Assembly (NCBI RefSeq): GCF_018614095.1
Contig: NZ_JAGGOY010000001.1
Span: forward strand, 1 to 64,000
DNA: 64,000 nucleotides
Direction of reading: 5' to 3'
Source of the DNA: Streptomyces sp. ISL-87
GTDB lineage: Bacteria > Actinomycetota > Actinomycetes > Streptomycetales > Streptomycetaceae
The notes beneath the pieces were generated by a model. It was not told the DNA's origin, did not search any database, and worked only from the letters and a program-made list of their open reading frames with translations. Both the position numbers and the translations under genes were made by a program. How positions within the stretch are numbered: the first letter of the stretch is position 1; each line of letters begins with the position of its first letter. Below are positions 19,752 to 28,032 of this stretch, piece after piece.

Positions 19752-22446
19752 GGCGGGCGTTGGTGTGCCGGGTGGGCTCGGCGGTGGCCGGGTCCTCCGG
19801 CCAGGGGTGCTTGGGGTAGCGGCCGCGCAGCTCGGCGCGGACGGCGCGGTAGCCGCCCTGCCAGAAGGAGGCGAGGTCGGCGGTGACGGCGGCGGGGCGC
19901 CCGGCCGGAGACAGCAGGTGCACGAGCACGGGCACTCCGGCCACCCGGGGGGTCTCGGCCAGCCCGAACAGCTCCTGAAGCTTCACGGCTAGTACGGGCT
20001 GCCCGTGCTCGGCGGAGTAGTCCACCCGGATCCGGGATCCGCTGGGCACCTCGATCCGCTCCGGGGCCAGCTCGTCGAGACGGGCGGCCTCGCCGGTGGC
20101 CCAGGGCAGCAGCCGGTTCAGAGCCTGCCCGGCGTCGATCCGCGCGAGGTCGGAGCGGCGGCGGGCCCTGGACAGCTCGGGCTCCAGCCAGTCGTCGGCG
20201 CGGGCCAGCAGTGCGTGGTCGTCCTGTACGTCGGGCCAGGGCGCGCCGAGCGTGCGGTGCAGGAAGCCGAGCCGGGCGCGGAGCCCCTGTGCGTCCGGGG
20301 ACCAGCGCAGCAGCCCGAGCCCGTCGCTGCGCAGCCCGTCGAGCAGGGCGGCCCGTACGAGCGCCGGGTCGGGATTGCGCAAGGGCCGTGCGGAGAGCTC
20401 GATCGCCCCGAGCCGTTCCGCTGCGCGGGCGACGAGATCCCCGCCCTCCCAGCGCACCTCTTCCCCGGCGCTCAGCAGGTGCCCGGCGGCGGCCCGGGCG
20501 GTGTCCTCGTCGACGACCGCCGCCAGCCGGATGCGGGCGGAGGCGGAGTGCGGGGGCCGGTCGGCGACGGCGATGGCCAGCCAGGGCGCGCTGCGCAGCC
20601 CTGAGCCGTCGCCGAGCCCTGCCGCTGTTCCGGACGCCATGAGGAAGGCTCCCTCGCCCTTCGCTTTCGCGACCCGCTCGGGGAACGCCAGCGCCGCGAC
20701 GAGCCCGGCAGCGCCGTCATCGCCCAAGGGGCCCTGCTCCCTGAACCCCCGCGCCTCAAACGCCGGCGGGGCTGGGTGTGCCGGTGGGGCCGGGTGCGCC
20801 TGGCGGGGCTGTGCCCCCGGCTCGGGTGCGGGTCCGTTGCCGGGGGCGCTGCCCCCGGACCCCCGCGCCTCAAACGCCGGTGGGGCTGGGTGTGCCGGTG
20901 GGGCTGGGTGCGTCGGGGCGAGGGGTGGCCCCGCAGGGGATTCGGCGGTGGCGGCGCGCTCCAGGCGGCGGGTTTCCGCGCGCCAGCGGGGGGAGTAGCC
21001 GTCGCCGCCCGCGCGGGCGCGGCGCCACGCGGCCGCCAGGTCGTCCCCGTACTCCCGCGGCGGCTCCTCGCTCAGCAGGGCGACCAGCTCCGCGGCCCGG
21101 CGGGGGCCCACGGCGGCGGCTCCGTCCAGCAGGGCGCGGGCCAGTCGCGGATGCAGGCCCAGCCGGGACATCCGCAGCCCCCGTGGGGTAGGCCGCCCCT
21201 CCGGGGACACCGCGCCCACGGCCAGCAGGACCTCCCGCGCCGCGGCCATCGCGCCGGCCGGCGGCGGATCCAGCAGCGCCAGCCCGCCCGCGTCGGGGTC
21301 ACCCCAGCAGGCGGCCTGGAGCGCGAACTGCGCCAGGTCCGCGATCCGGATCTCCGGGGACGGAAAGGCGGGGAGCCGCCCGTCCTCGGCCTCCGACCAG
21401 CACCGGTACACCGCCCCCGGCGCCTCACGCCCCGCCCGCCCCGCCCGCTGGCGCCCCGCCGCGCGGGACGCCCGTACGGTCGCCAGCGCGCCCAGCCCCC
21501 GCGCGTGATCGACCCGGGGCTCCCGGGCGAGCCCGGAGTCCACGACCACCCGTACCCCGGGCACGGTCAGGCTCGACTCCGCGACGGCGGTGGAAAGGAT
21601 CACCCGGCGGTGCGGCGAGGCGGCCAGCGCCGCGTCCTGGACCGCAGCCGGGGCCCGGCCGTGGACCTGGAGCACCTCCGCGTCCACCCCGCCCAGCTGC
21701 CCGGCGACCCGGGCGAGCTCCCCGACGCCGGGCAGGAAGCACAGGACATCGCCGGAACGTTCCGCCAGCGCCCGCCGCACCACCGAGGCCACATGCGTCA
21801 GCTGCGCCGGGTCAACCCGCATCCCGTGCGGCGGCCGCACCGGCCTGGCCGGAGGGGCCCAGACCGTCTCCACCGGGTACGAGATCCCCGCGGCCTCCAC
21901 CACCGGCGCGCCGCCGAGGATCCGCGCCCACCCGGCCGCGTCCGTCGTCGCCGAAGCCGCCACCAGCCGCAGCTCCGGGCGCAGGGTTTCCCGTACGTCC
22001 AGGAGGAACGCGGCCACGGTGTCGGCGTCCAGGTGCCGCTCGTGGCACTCGTCCAGGACGACCAGGTCGACCCCGGCCAGCTCCTGGTCCCGCTGGAGCC
22101 GCTGGAGCAGGACGCCCGTGGTGACCACCTCCACCGCCATGGCCGGCCCCACCACCCGCTCCCCGCGCACCGTGAACCCGACCGTGGCGCCCACGGCCTC
22201 GCCCAGCAGCCAGGCCATCCGCCGCGCCGCCGCCCGGGCGGCGATCCGCCGGGGCTCGGCCACCACGACCCGGCGCCGCGGCCCGCCGCCCACCAGCCCC
22301 GCCAGAACCAGCGGCACCAGCGTGGTCTTGCCCGTGCCGGGCGGGGCGCACAGCACCGCGGTGCCGTGGCCGTCCAGCGCGGAGACCAGCGCGGGCAGGG
22401 CTTCCCGTACAGGAAGGGAGTCGAGGGCGGCGGTACGAATGGACAA
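19741..22446 (-). CDS. hrpB: ATP-dependent helicase HrpB
   Basis: 901 residues, about 60-80 longer than usual. DEAH-type helicase: Walker A APPGTGKTT near residue 37, DECH box VLDECHERHLDAD near 131, SATTDAA motif III near 165, a helicase C domain with QRAGRAGREAPG near 330, then the HrpB C-terminal domains (LGFLHRTLGAPWPDV and the WPxDPA ending). An insert at roughly residues 505-575 is Pro/Ala rich and contains two PAPPAFEARG units. It comes from two copies of a dispersed intergenic repeat read in frame. The gene starts 3 bp after the methyltransferase stop, so they form an operon. Confidence 0.92.
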   Translation of the reverse strand: MSIRTAALDSLPVREALPALVSALDGHGTAVLCAPPGTGKTTLVPLVLAGLVGGGPRRRVVVAEPRRIAARAAARRMAWLLGEAVGATVGFTVRGERVVGPAMAVEVVTTGVLLQRLQRDQELAGVDLVVLDECHERHLDADTVAAFLLDVRETLRPELRLVAASATTDAAGWARILGGAPVVEAAGISYPVETVWAPPARPVRPPHGMRVDPAQLTHVASVVRRALAERSGDVLCFLPGVGELARVAGQLGGVDAEVLQVHGRAPAAVQDAALAASPHRRVILSTAVAESSLTVPGVRVVVDSGLAREPRVDHARGLGALATVRASRAAGRQRAGRAGREAPGAVYRCWSEAEDGRLPAFPSPEIRIADLAQFALQAACWGDPDAGGLALLDPPPAGAMAAAREVLLAVGAVSPEGRPTPRGLRMSRLGLHPRLARALLDGAAAVGPRRAAELVALLSEEPPREYGDDLAAAWRRARAGGDGYSPRWRAETRRLERAATAESPAGPPLAPTHPAPPAHPAPPAFEARGSGGSAPGNGPAPEPGAQPRQAHPAPPAHPAPPAFEARGFREQGPLGDDGAAGLVAALAFPERVAKAKGEGAFLMASGTAAGLGDGSGLRSAPWLAIAVADRPPHSASARIRLAAVVDEDTARAAAGHLLSAGEEVRWEGGDLVARAAERLGAIELSARPLRNPDPALVRAALLDGLRSDGLGLLRWSPDAQGLRARLGFLHRTLGAPWPDVQDDHALLARADDWLEPELSRARRRSDLARIDAGQALNRLLPWATGEAARLDELAPERIEVPSGSRIRVDYSAEHGQPVLAVKLQELFGLAETPRVAGVPVLVHLLSPAGRPAAVTADLASFWQGGYRAVRAELRGRYPKHPWPEDPATAEPTRHTNARLRR
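20746..20912. repeat. Two copies of a dispersed Streptomyces repeat inside hrpB
   Basis: A unit of about 53 bp with core CGCCTCAAACGCCGG starts at 20746 and again at 20860 (period 114 bp, 38 codons), differing at two positions. The same core appears in intergenic DNA at 55329-55385 and about 60954-60986. Confidence 0.85.
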
Positions 22447-22449
22447 GGG

Positions 22450-23319
22450 TCAGTCCCTCTCGCACACGAAGATCGCGGTGCCGGGGATCAGGTTGCCGCG
22501 CAGCGGGGACCAGCCGCCCCACTCCTGGCTGTTCCAGGCGGGCCACTCCGGCTCGACCAGGTCCACCAGCCGGAATCCGCCCGCGACCACCTCCCGGACC
22601 CGGTCGCCGATGGTGCGGTGGTGCTCCACGTACACCGCGTGGCCCTGCTCGTCCTGCTCGACGTACGGGGTCCGGTCGAAGTAGGAGGCGGCGACGGACA
22701 GCCCCTCCGGGCCCGGCTCGTCGGGGAAGGCCCAGCGGATGGGGTGGGTGACGGAGAAGACCCAGCGCCCACCGGGGCGCAGCACGCGGTGCACCTCGCG
22801 CATGACGTTCACCGGGTCGGCGACGAAGGGGACGGCCCCGTACGCGGAGCAGGCGAGGTCGAAGGAGCCGTCGCGGAAGGGGAGCCTCCCGGCGTCCGCC
22901 TCGACCAGGGGGATGCCGTCGCCGATGCGCAGGGCGTGCTGGAGCTGGCGGTGGGAGAGGTCCAGGGCCACCGGGAGGGCGCCCTGGGCGGCGAGCCAGC
23001 GCGAGCACTGGGCGGCGCCGGCGCCGATCTCCAGGATGTGCTTGTTCTTGAGGGAGGCCGCCGGGCCGAGCAGCGCGGCCTCCGCCTCGTCCAGCCCCTC
23101 GGGCCCCCAGACGAAGCGGTCGTCGCCGAGGAAGGCGCCGTGCTCGCTCTGGTACTCGTCGGCGTTGCGGTCCCACCAGCCGCGGCTCGCCCGGCTGCTC
23201 TCCGCTTCCCCGGCGTCACGCCGCGTGGCCTCGGCGTCGTCCGCGCCGGTGTCCCCGTCCGCGGGGGCGGCGCTTTCGGCGTCGTACGCGTCTTGGGGGG
23301 CGTAGTCCTCTTGGTTCAT
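22450..23319 (-). CDS. Class I SAM-dependent methyltransferase
   Basis: 289 residues. After an acidic, disordered N-terminal 45 residues comes GWWDRNADEYQSEHG, then a Rossmann methyltransferase: motif I ILEIGAGAAQCSRWL near 96, VALDLSHRQL, motif II-like SFDLACSAYGAVPFV near 152, and HRVLRPGGRWVFS near 180. The substrate is unknown; the layout resembles small-molecule or quinone-type methyltransferases. Start ATG 23319 lacks a strong Shine-Dalgarno. It is the first gene of a two-gene unit with hrpB and divergent from rpsA. Confidence 0.86.
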   Translation of the reverse strand: MNQEDYAPQDAYDAESAAPADGDTGADDAEATRRDAGEAESSRASRGWWDRNADEYQSEHGAFLGDDRFVWGPEGLDEAEAALLGPAASLKNKHILEIGAGAAQCSRWLAAQGALPVALDLSHRQLQHALRIGDGIPLVEADAGRLPFRDGSFDLACSAYGAVPFVADPVNVMREVHRVLRPGGRWVFSVTHPIRWAFPDEPGPEGLSVAASYFDRTPYVEQDEQGHAVYVEHHRTIGDRVREVVAGGFRLVDLVEPEWPAWNSQEWGGWSPLRGNLIPGTAIFVCERD

Positions 23320-23346
23320 GGGGCCCGTCGTCGTAGTCTGCGAATG

Positions 23347-23366
23347 CCTTCGAGTGTCTTCGAAGG
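23347..23366. promoter_or_regulatory. 7-6-7 dyad upstream of the methyltransferase-hrpB unit
   Basis: CCTTCGA-GTGTCT-TCGAAGG, about 30 bp before the methyltransferase start. It resembles a LexA half-site pair, but the spacing is two bases short of the actinobacterial SOS box. Confidence 0.35.
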
Positions 23367-23461
23367 ACTGCGGAAGTCGGCAGAAGGGCTCATTGAGGCC
23401 TTCCCGCCCACGAATCGTGCCGGTTATGCGGCGATCCGCCCGGGCTGTGCGCCTTCGCGCA

Positions 23462-23490
23462 TTGACCCTGTCCGGCTGCCCCCGTATGCT
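23462..23490 (+). promoter_or_regulatory. Sigma-HrdB-type promoter of rpsA
   Basis: TTGACC at 23462-23467, a 17-bp spacer, and TATGCT at 23485-23490: a near-consensus housekeeping promoter that would give a leader of roughly 195 nt before rpsA. Confidence 0.7.
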
Positions 23491-23566
23491 ACAAGTTGCG
23501 CTGCGAGCCTGTGCTCCTCAGACCTAGCAGGCTGCGCTTGCATCTGTTGATGTCCCCTCGGTTTTC

Positions 23567-23601
23567 GAGGCCCCGCCGCTCGTTTGCGGATCGGGGGCCT
23601 C
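23567..23601 (+). promoter_or_regulatory. Hairpin in the rpsA leader
   Basis: GAGGCCCC (23567-23574) pairs with GGGGCCTC (23594-23601), with an inner CCGC/GCGG stem and a TCGTTT loop. It lies in the untranslated leader about 90 nt before the rpsA start. There is no T-run, so a control or stability element is possible. Confidence 0.45.
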
Positions 23602-23692
23602 CTTGGCTGTCCGGTCTTCGGTGGATGCCGATAAGGGCTCCCGGCGTAGCAGTACCTACGACTTTCTGTCCGTAACCGGAGCCCTTTCCCAC

Positions 23693-25201
23693 ATGACGAG
23701 CAGCACCGAGACCACCGCCACCACTCCGCAGGTAGCGGTCAACGACATCGGCGACGCGGACGCGTTCCTCGCGGCGATCGACGAGACGATCAAGTACTTC
23801 AACGATGGCGACATCGTCGACGGCGTCATCGTCAAGGTTGACCGGGACGAGGTTCTCCTCGACATCGGTTACAAGACCGAAGGCGTCATCCCGAGCCGCG
23901 AGCTCTCGATCAAGCACGACGTCGACCCGAACGAGGTCGTCAAGGTCGGCGACGAGATCGAGGCCCTGGTTCTCCAGAAGGAGGACAAGGAAGGCCGCCT
24001 GATCCTCTCGAAGAAGCGCGCTCAGTACGAGCGTGCCTGGGGCACCATCGAGAAGATCAAGGAAGAAGACGGCATCGTCACCGGTACCGTCATCGAGGTC
24101 GTCAAGGGTGGTCTCATCCTCGACATCGGCCTCCGCGGCTTCCTGCCGGCCTCTCTCGTCGAGATGCGTCGCGTCCGCGACCTCCAGCCCTACGTGGGCA
24201 AGGAGCTCGAGGCGAAGATCATCGAGCTGGACAAGAACCGCAACAACGTGGTCCTGTCCCGCCGCGCCTGGCTCGAGCAGACCCAGTCCGAGGTTCGCCA
24301 GACGTTCCTCACCACCCTGCAGAAGGGTCAGGTCCGCTCCGGCGTCGTCTCCTCGATCGTCAACTTCGGTGCCTTCGTGGACCTGGGTGGCGTCGACGGT
24401 CTCGTGCACGTCTCCGAGCTGTCCTGGAAGCACATCGACCACCCGTCCGAGGTTGTCGAGGTCGGCCAGGAGGTCACCGTCGAGGTTCTCGACGTTGACA
24501 TGGACCGCGAGCGTGTCTCCCTGTCGCTGAAGGCGACGCAGGAGGACCCGTGGCAGCAGTTCGCCCGGACCCACCAGATCGGTCAGGTCGTCCCGGGTAA
24601 GGTCACCAAGCTGGTTCCGTTCGGTGCGTTCGTCCGCGTGGACGAGGGCATCGAGGGTCTGGTCCACATCTCCGAGCTGGCCGAGCGCCACGTGGAGATC
24701 CCGGAGCAGGTCGTCCAGGTCAACGACGAGATCTTCGTCAAGGTCATCGACATCGACCTTGAGCGTCGCCGGATCTCGCTGTCGCTGAAGCAGGCCAACG
24801 AGTCCTTCGGTGCCGACGCGGCGTCGGTCGAGTTCGACCCGACCCTGTACGGCATGGCCGCGTCTTACGACGACCAGGGCAACTACATCTACCCCGAGGG
24901 CTTCGACCCCGAGACCAACGACTGGCTCGAGGGCTTCGACTCCCAGCGCGAGACGTGGGAGCGCCAGTACGCCGAGGCGCAGACGCGCTTCGAGCAGCAC
25001 CAGGCGCAGGTCATCAAGAGCCGCGAGGCCGACGAGGCCGCCGCTGCCGAGGGCGCTGCCGCCCCGGCCGCCGGTGGCAACGCCGGTGCGGGCGTCTCCG
25101 GTGGCTCGTACTCCTCGGAGTCCGAGGAGACCTCTGGCGCCCTGGCGTCCGACGAGGCCCTCGCCGCGCTCCGCGAGAAGCTGGCCGGCGGCCAGAGCTG
25201 A
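23693..25201 (+). CDS. rpsA: 30S ribosomal protein S1
   Basis: 502 residues with four S1 RNA-binding domains at about 37-106, 124-190, 210-278 and 295-365 (repeated KxGxxxxGxVxxxxxxGAFVDL and VSLSLKA/ISLSLKQ ends), against six in E. coli, as expected for actinobacteria. An acidic, Ala/Ser/Gly-rich tail ends LREKLAGGQS. It binds mRNA at the 30S subunit. ATG 23693 is set by the family N-terminus MTSSTET; GGAG lies somewhat far upstream (about 11 nt). Codon use is highly biased, with GAG and CTC/CTG frequent, as for a strongly expressed gene. Confidence 0.97.
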   Translation: MTSSTETTATTPQVAVNDIGDADAFLAAIDETIKYFNDGDIVDGVIVKVDRDEVLLDIGYKTEGVIPSRELSIKHDVDPNEVVKVGDEIEALVLQKEDKEGRLILSKKRAQYERAWGTIEKIKEEDGIVTGTVIEVVKGGLILDIGLRGFLPASLVEMRRVRDLQPYVGKELEAKIIELDKNRNNVVLSRRAWLEQTQSEVRQTFLTTLQKGQVRSGVVSSIVNFGAFVDLGGVDGLVHVSELSWKHIDHPSEVVEVGQEVTVEVLDVDMDRERVSLSLKATQEDPWQQFARTHQIGQVVPGKVTKLVPFGAFVRVDEGIEGLVHISELAERHVEIPEQVVQVNDEIFVKVIDIDLERRRISLSLKQANESFGADAASVEFDPTLYGMAASYDDQGNYIYPEGFDPETNDWLEGFDSQRETWERQYAEAQTRFEQHQAQVIKSREADEAAAAEGAAAPAAGGNAGAGVSGGSYSSESEETSGALASDEALAALREKLAGGQS

Positions 25202-25240
25202 TCGCAGCGCATCACACCCCGGTGTGAAATGAGCTGAAAG

Positions 25241-25274
25241 GTAAGGCCCGTCCCCTCAGGGGGGCGGGCCTTAC
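25241..25274 (+). terminator. rpsA terminator
   Basis: GTAAGGCCCGTCCCC / GGGG-CGGGCCTTAC hairpin with a TCAG loop, followed by TGCTGTT, about 40 bp after the rpsA stop. A smaller CACACC/GGTGTG hairpin precedes it at about 25213-25226. Confidence 0.8.
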
Positions 25275-25380
25275 TGCTGTTACGTTCCCGTGAAGCGGCC
25301 AACTGCGGGGGCCAACTGGGGAATGGTGGCGCCTCCTTGGGCGTTCTTCCCAGGGAACGCGGCGAGGAGGAGTGGTGACG

Positions 25381-26319
25381 GTGCTTGATCCACAGGGTTT
25401 GTACGAATGGGACGCCAAGGGCCTGGCGGTGGCCGATCTGGCGCTCGCCCAGGACTCGGCCGGGCTGGTCATGCTGTACCACTTCGAGGGGTACATCGAC
25501 GCGGGTGAGGCCGGCGAGCAGATCGTCGAGCGCCTGCTCGACACCCTGCCCCACCAGCTCGTGGCCAGCTTCGACGCGGACCGGCTCGTGGACTACCGGG
25601 CCCGCCGCCCGCTGCTCACGTTCCAGCGCGACCACTGGACCGAATTCGAAGAGCCCCGGCTGGAGGTGCGCCTCGTCCAGGACGCCACCGGCGCGCCCTT
25701 CCTGCTGCTGTCCGGCCCGGAGCCGGACGTGGAGTGGGAGCGCTTCTCCGTCGCCGTCCGGCAGATCGTGGAGCGCCTCGGCGTCCGGCTCTCGGTGAAC
25801 TTCCACGGCATCCCGATGGGCGTCCCGCACACCCGGCCCGTCGGCATCACCCCGCACGGCAACCGGACCGACCTCATGCCCGGCCACCGCAGCCCGTTCG
25901 ACGAGGCGCAGGTGCCCGGCAGCGCGGAGTCGCTGGTCGAGTTCCGCCTCGGGCAGGCGGGGCACGATGTGCTGGGCGTCGCCGCGCATGTACCGCACTA
26001 CGTGGCGCGCTCCGCGTACCCGGACGCGGCGCTGACGGTCCTGGAGGCGATCACGGCGGCGACGGGGCTGGTTCTGCCAGCCGTGGCGCACGCCCTGCGC
26101 ACCGAGGCGCACCGCACGCAGACGGAGATCGACCGCCAGATCCGGGAGGGCGACGAGGAGCTGGTCAGCCTGGTCCAGGGGCTGGAGCACCAGTACGACG
26201 CGGCGGCCGGCGCGGAGACCCGGGGGAACATGATCGCCGAGCCGGCGGAGATCCCGTCGGCGGATGAGATCGGCCGCGAGTTCGAGCGGTTCCTGGCGGA
26301 GCGCGAGGGCGAGGGCTGA
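25381..26319 (+). CDS. PAC2-family protein
   Basis: 312 residues from GTG 25381. PAC2 (proteasome assembly chaperone 2) fold: [26 protein letters not shown] at the start, [15 protein letters not shown] and [20 protein letters not shown] in the middle, then [22 protein letters not shown], and a helical, acidic C-terminus. Streptomyces has a 20S proteasome, but the bacterial PAC2 role is unproven. GAGGAGGA lies at 25364-25371; GTG codons at 25372 and 25375 are too close to it, so 25381 is preferred. It lies between rpsA and coaE. Confidence 0.85.
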   Translation: MLDPQGLYEWDAKGLAVADLALAQDSAGLVMLYHFEGYIDAGEAGEQIVERLLDTLPHQLVASFDADRLVDYRARRPLLTFQRDHWTEFEEPRLEVRLVQDATGAPFLLLSGPEPDVEWERFSVAVRQIVERLGVRLSVNFHGIPMGVPHTRPVGITPHGNRTDLMPGHRSPFDEAQVPGSAESLVEFRLGQAGHDVLGVAAHVPHYVARSAYPDAALTVLEAITAATGLVLPAVAHALRTEAHRTQTEIDRQIREGDEELVSLVQGLEHQYDAAAGAETRGNMIAEPAEIPSADEIGREFERFLAEREGEG

Positions 26320-26410
26320 TTCCCGCCGGGCTGGGTTCCCGCCGGGCTGGTTGGCGTGGGCTGGTTCCCGGCCGGTTGGTTCCCGTCTGGCTGGTTCCCG
26401 GCTGGTTGGG
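26318..26410. repeat. 15-bp tandem repeat, about six degenerate copies
   Basis: Units of the form GGCTGGTTCCCGGC/GGCTGGGTTCCCGCC begin right at the PAC2 stop codon and fill the gap to the coaE promoter region. Confidence 0.78.
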
Positions 26411-26451
26411 GGGCTGTACGGCGGCCAGGGCGCGGGGTCTAGTCTGCGGGC

Positions 26452-27060
26452 ATGCTGAAAGTGGGCCTGACAGGCGGAATCGGCGCGGGTAAGAGCGAGG
26501 TCTCGCGGCTGCTCGCGGGGTACGGGGCGGTCATCGTGGACGCCGACCGCATCGCGCGGGAGGTCGTGAAGCCCGGTACGCCCGGGCTCGCGGCCATCGT
26601 GGCGGCCTTCGGGGAGTCCGTGCTGACGCCGCAGGGGTCCCTGAACCGGCCCAAGCTGGGGTCCGTCGTGTTTTCGGACCCGGCGAAGCTCCAGACCCTC
26701 AACGCGATCGTGCACCCGCTGGTCGGGGCCCGGTCCGCCGAGCTGGAGGCGGCCGCGGGGCCCGACGCGATCGTGGTGCACGACGTACCGCTGCTCGCCG
26801 AGAACGGCCTGGCACCGCTGTACGACCTGGTGGTCGTCGTGGACGCGGCGCCCGAGACGCAGCTGGCCCGGCTGACCGCGCTGCGCGGGATGGCCGAGGA
26901 GGAGGCGCGGGCCCGGATGGCGGCGCAGGCGACGCGGGAGCAGCGGCTGGCGGTGGCCACGCTCGTGATCGACAACGACGGGCCGCTGGAGGCGCTGGAG
27001 CCGCAGGTGCGCAAGGTGTGGGAGCGGCTCACGGAGCGGGCGGCCACTGCCGGGGCCTGA
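26452..27060 (+). CDS. coaE: Dephospho-CoA kinase
   Basis: 202 residues. P-loop [10 protein letters not shown] at residues 8-17, then [13 protein letters not shown] near 29, [10 protein letters not shown], and the CoaE lid and base-binding segment [12 protein letters not shown]. It phosphorylates the 3'-OH of dephospho-CoA, the last step of coenzyme A synthesis. No Shine-Dalgarno is visible. TAGTCT lies 6 nt before the ATG, so the mRNA is probably leaderless. It is followed by a TPR protein gene. Confidence 0.96.
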   Translation: MLKVGLTGGIGAGKSEVSRLLAGYGAVIVDADRIAREVVKPGTPGLAAIVAAFGESVLTPQGSLNRPKLGSVVFSDPAKLQTLNAIVHPLVGARSAELEAAAGPDAIVVHDVPLLAENGLAPLYDLVVVVDAAPETQLARLTALRGMAEEEARARMAAQATREQRLAVATLVIDNDGPLEALEPQVRKVWERLTERAATAGA

Positions 27061-27126
27061 CGTGTTCATGGAATAGACGGCGCGGAGGCGGGCGTTGAAC
27101 GCGCCCGTAGAGGGAAGGAACAGATC

Positions 27127-27534
27127 GTGTCCGACACCACGCCACCGCCGCAGGGCCCGTCGTCCGGCTCGTCCGGGGCCGCGAGCCCGGAGACTCATGT
27201 CATCGACTACCGGGCCGCCGAGCAACTGCTCGCCGCACGAGATCCGCGCGGCGCCGTCCAGCTTCTCGACTCGGTGATAGCCGCCCATCCGGAGAACACG
27301 GCCGCCCGGCTGCTGCGTGCCCGGGCCTTCTTCGCCGCCGCCCAACTCCGTCCGGCGGAGCTTGAGTTCGAGCTGGTGCTGGAGCGGGAGCCGGACAACG
27401 CGTTCGCGCACTTCGCGCTGGCCCGCACCCACGAGCGGGCCGGGCGGCCCGAGCAGGCCCGCAAGCACTTCAGGCTCGCCGCGGCCCTCGACCCGCAACC
27501 GGACTATCTGGCGGCCGCCCGCTTCGAGAACTGA
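27127..27534 (+). CDS. Small TPR-repeat protein
   Basis: 135 residues. After a Ser/Pro/Gly-rich N-terminus there are about three tetratricopeptide-type helical pairs (AEQLLAARDPRGAVQLLDSVIAAHPENTAARLLRARA, then LVLEREPDNAFAHFALARTHERAG). Likely a protein-interaction adaptor; partners unknown. The GTG start has GGAA close upstream. The gene lies 66 bp after coaE, in the same orientation, and converges on the DUF6343 gene with a 3-bp gap. Confidence 0.83.
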   Translation: MSDTTPPPQGPSSGSSGAASPETHVIDYRAAEQLLAARDPRGAVQLLDSVIAAHPENTAARLLRARAFFAAAQLRPAELEFELVLEREPDNAFAHFALARTHERAGRPEQARKHFRLAAALDPQPDYLAAARFEN

Positions 27535-27537
27535 GCC

Positions 27538-27798
27538 CTACCGGTCGCGCGGCGGCTCGTACGGGGGGACGTCCGGACCGGGCTGGTAGTGCGGGCCCTG
27601 GTGGATGTGGTGGAGCACCACGGCCAGGTCCACCGCCGCCAGCAGCGCGACCACGCCGCAGGCGGCCGCCCACCCGGGACGGCCGGCCAGCGAGAACGCG
27701 GCCGCCCCGGCGGCGGCCCAGATCAGCCCCCACACGCTCAGCCAGAACCGCAGCCGCAGCGGACTGCGGGCGGTCACCGGCTCGTTTCCGGAACGCAT
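27538..27798 (-). CDS. DUF6343 family small membrane protein
   Basis: 86 residues. It begins RSGNEPVTARSPLRLRFWLS, then two hydrophobic helices (VWGLIWAAAGAAAFSLA and WAAACGVVALLAAVDLAVVL), and ends in HIHQGPHYQPGPDVPPYEPP, the pattern of DUF6343. ATG 27798 is preferred: GAGG lies 8 nt upstream; the ATG at 27804 is too close. Function unknown. Confidence 0.78.
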   Translation of the reverse strand: MRSGNEPVTARSPLRLRFWLSVWGLIWAAAGAAAFSLAGRPGWAAACGVVALLAAVDLAVVLHHIHQGPHYQPGPDVPPYEPPRDR

Positions 27799-27950
27799 GG
27801 CCATCGCCTCGCTTCAATGTCCATGGTCCCACCTGCGCGGATCAGGGCTTGAGCCTGTTCACGGCCGGTCCGGGATCGAGGTGTGCACGCCGTGTGTGCC
27901 CGGCGCTCGTGCCGCGGCCCCGGCCGGGGTATACGCGCAGCTCAGCGGGG

Positions 27951-27973
27951 TTGTCAGTGGGCGCGCCTAGACT
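27951..27973 (+). promoter_or_regulatory. PafBC-type DNA-damage promoter motif, SNF2/SWIM operon
   Basis: TTGTCAGTGG at 27951-27960, spacer GCGCGCC, then TAGACT at 27968-27973. The helicase GTG lies about 60 nt downstream with its own GGGAGG, so this transcript has a leader. Confidence 0.65.
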
Positions 27974-28032
27974 CGGGGGCGGAACATTCGCCTTGACCGT
28001 GGCGGAGCCGAGGGACCGGGAGGGGGGACGCC

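Noticed and set aside
23347..23366. LexA box before the methyltransferase-hrpB unit
   Set aside because: The dyad is real, but the half-site spacing is two bases shorter than the SOS consensus; kept only as an unassigned dyad.
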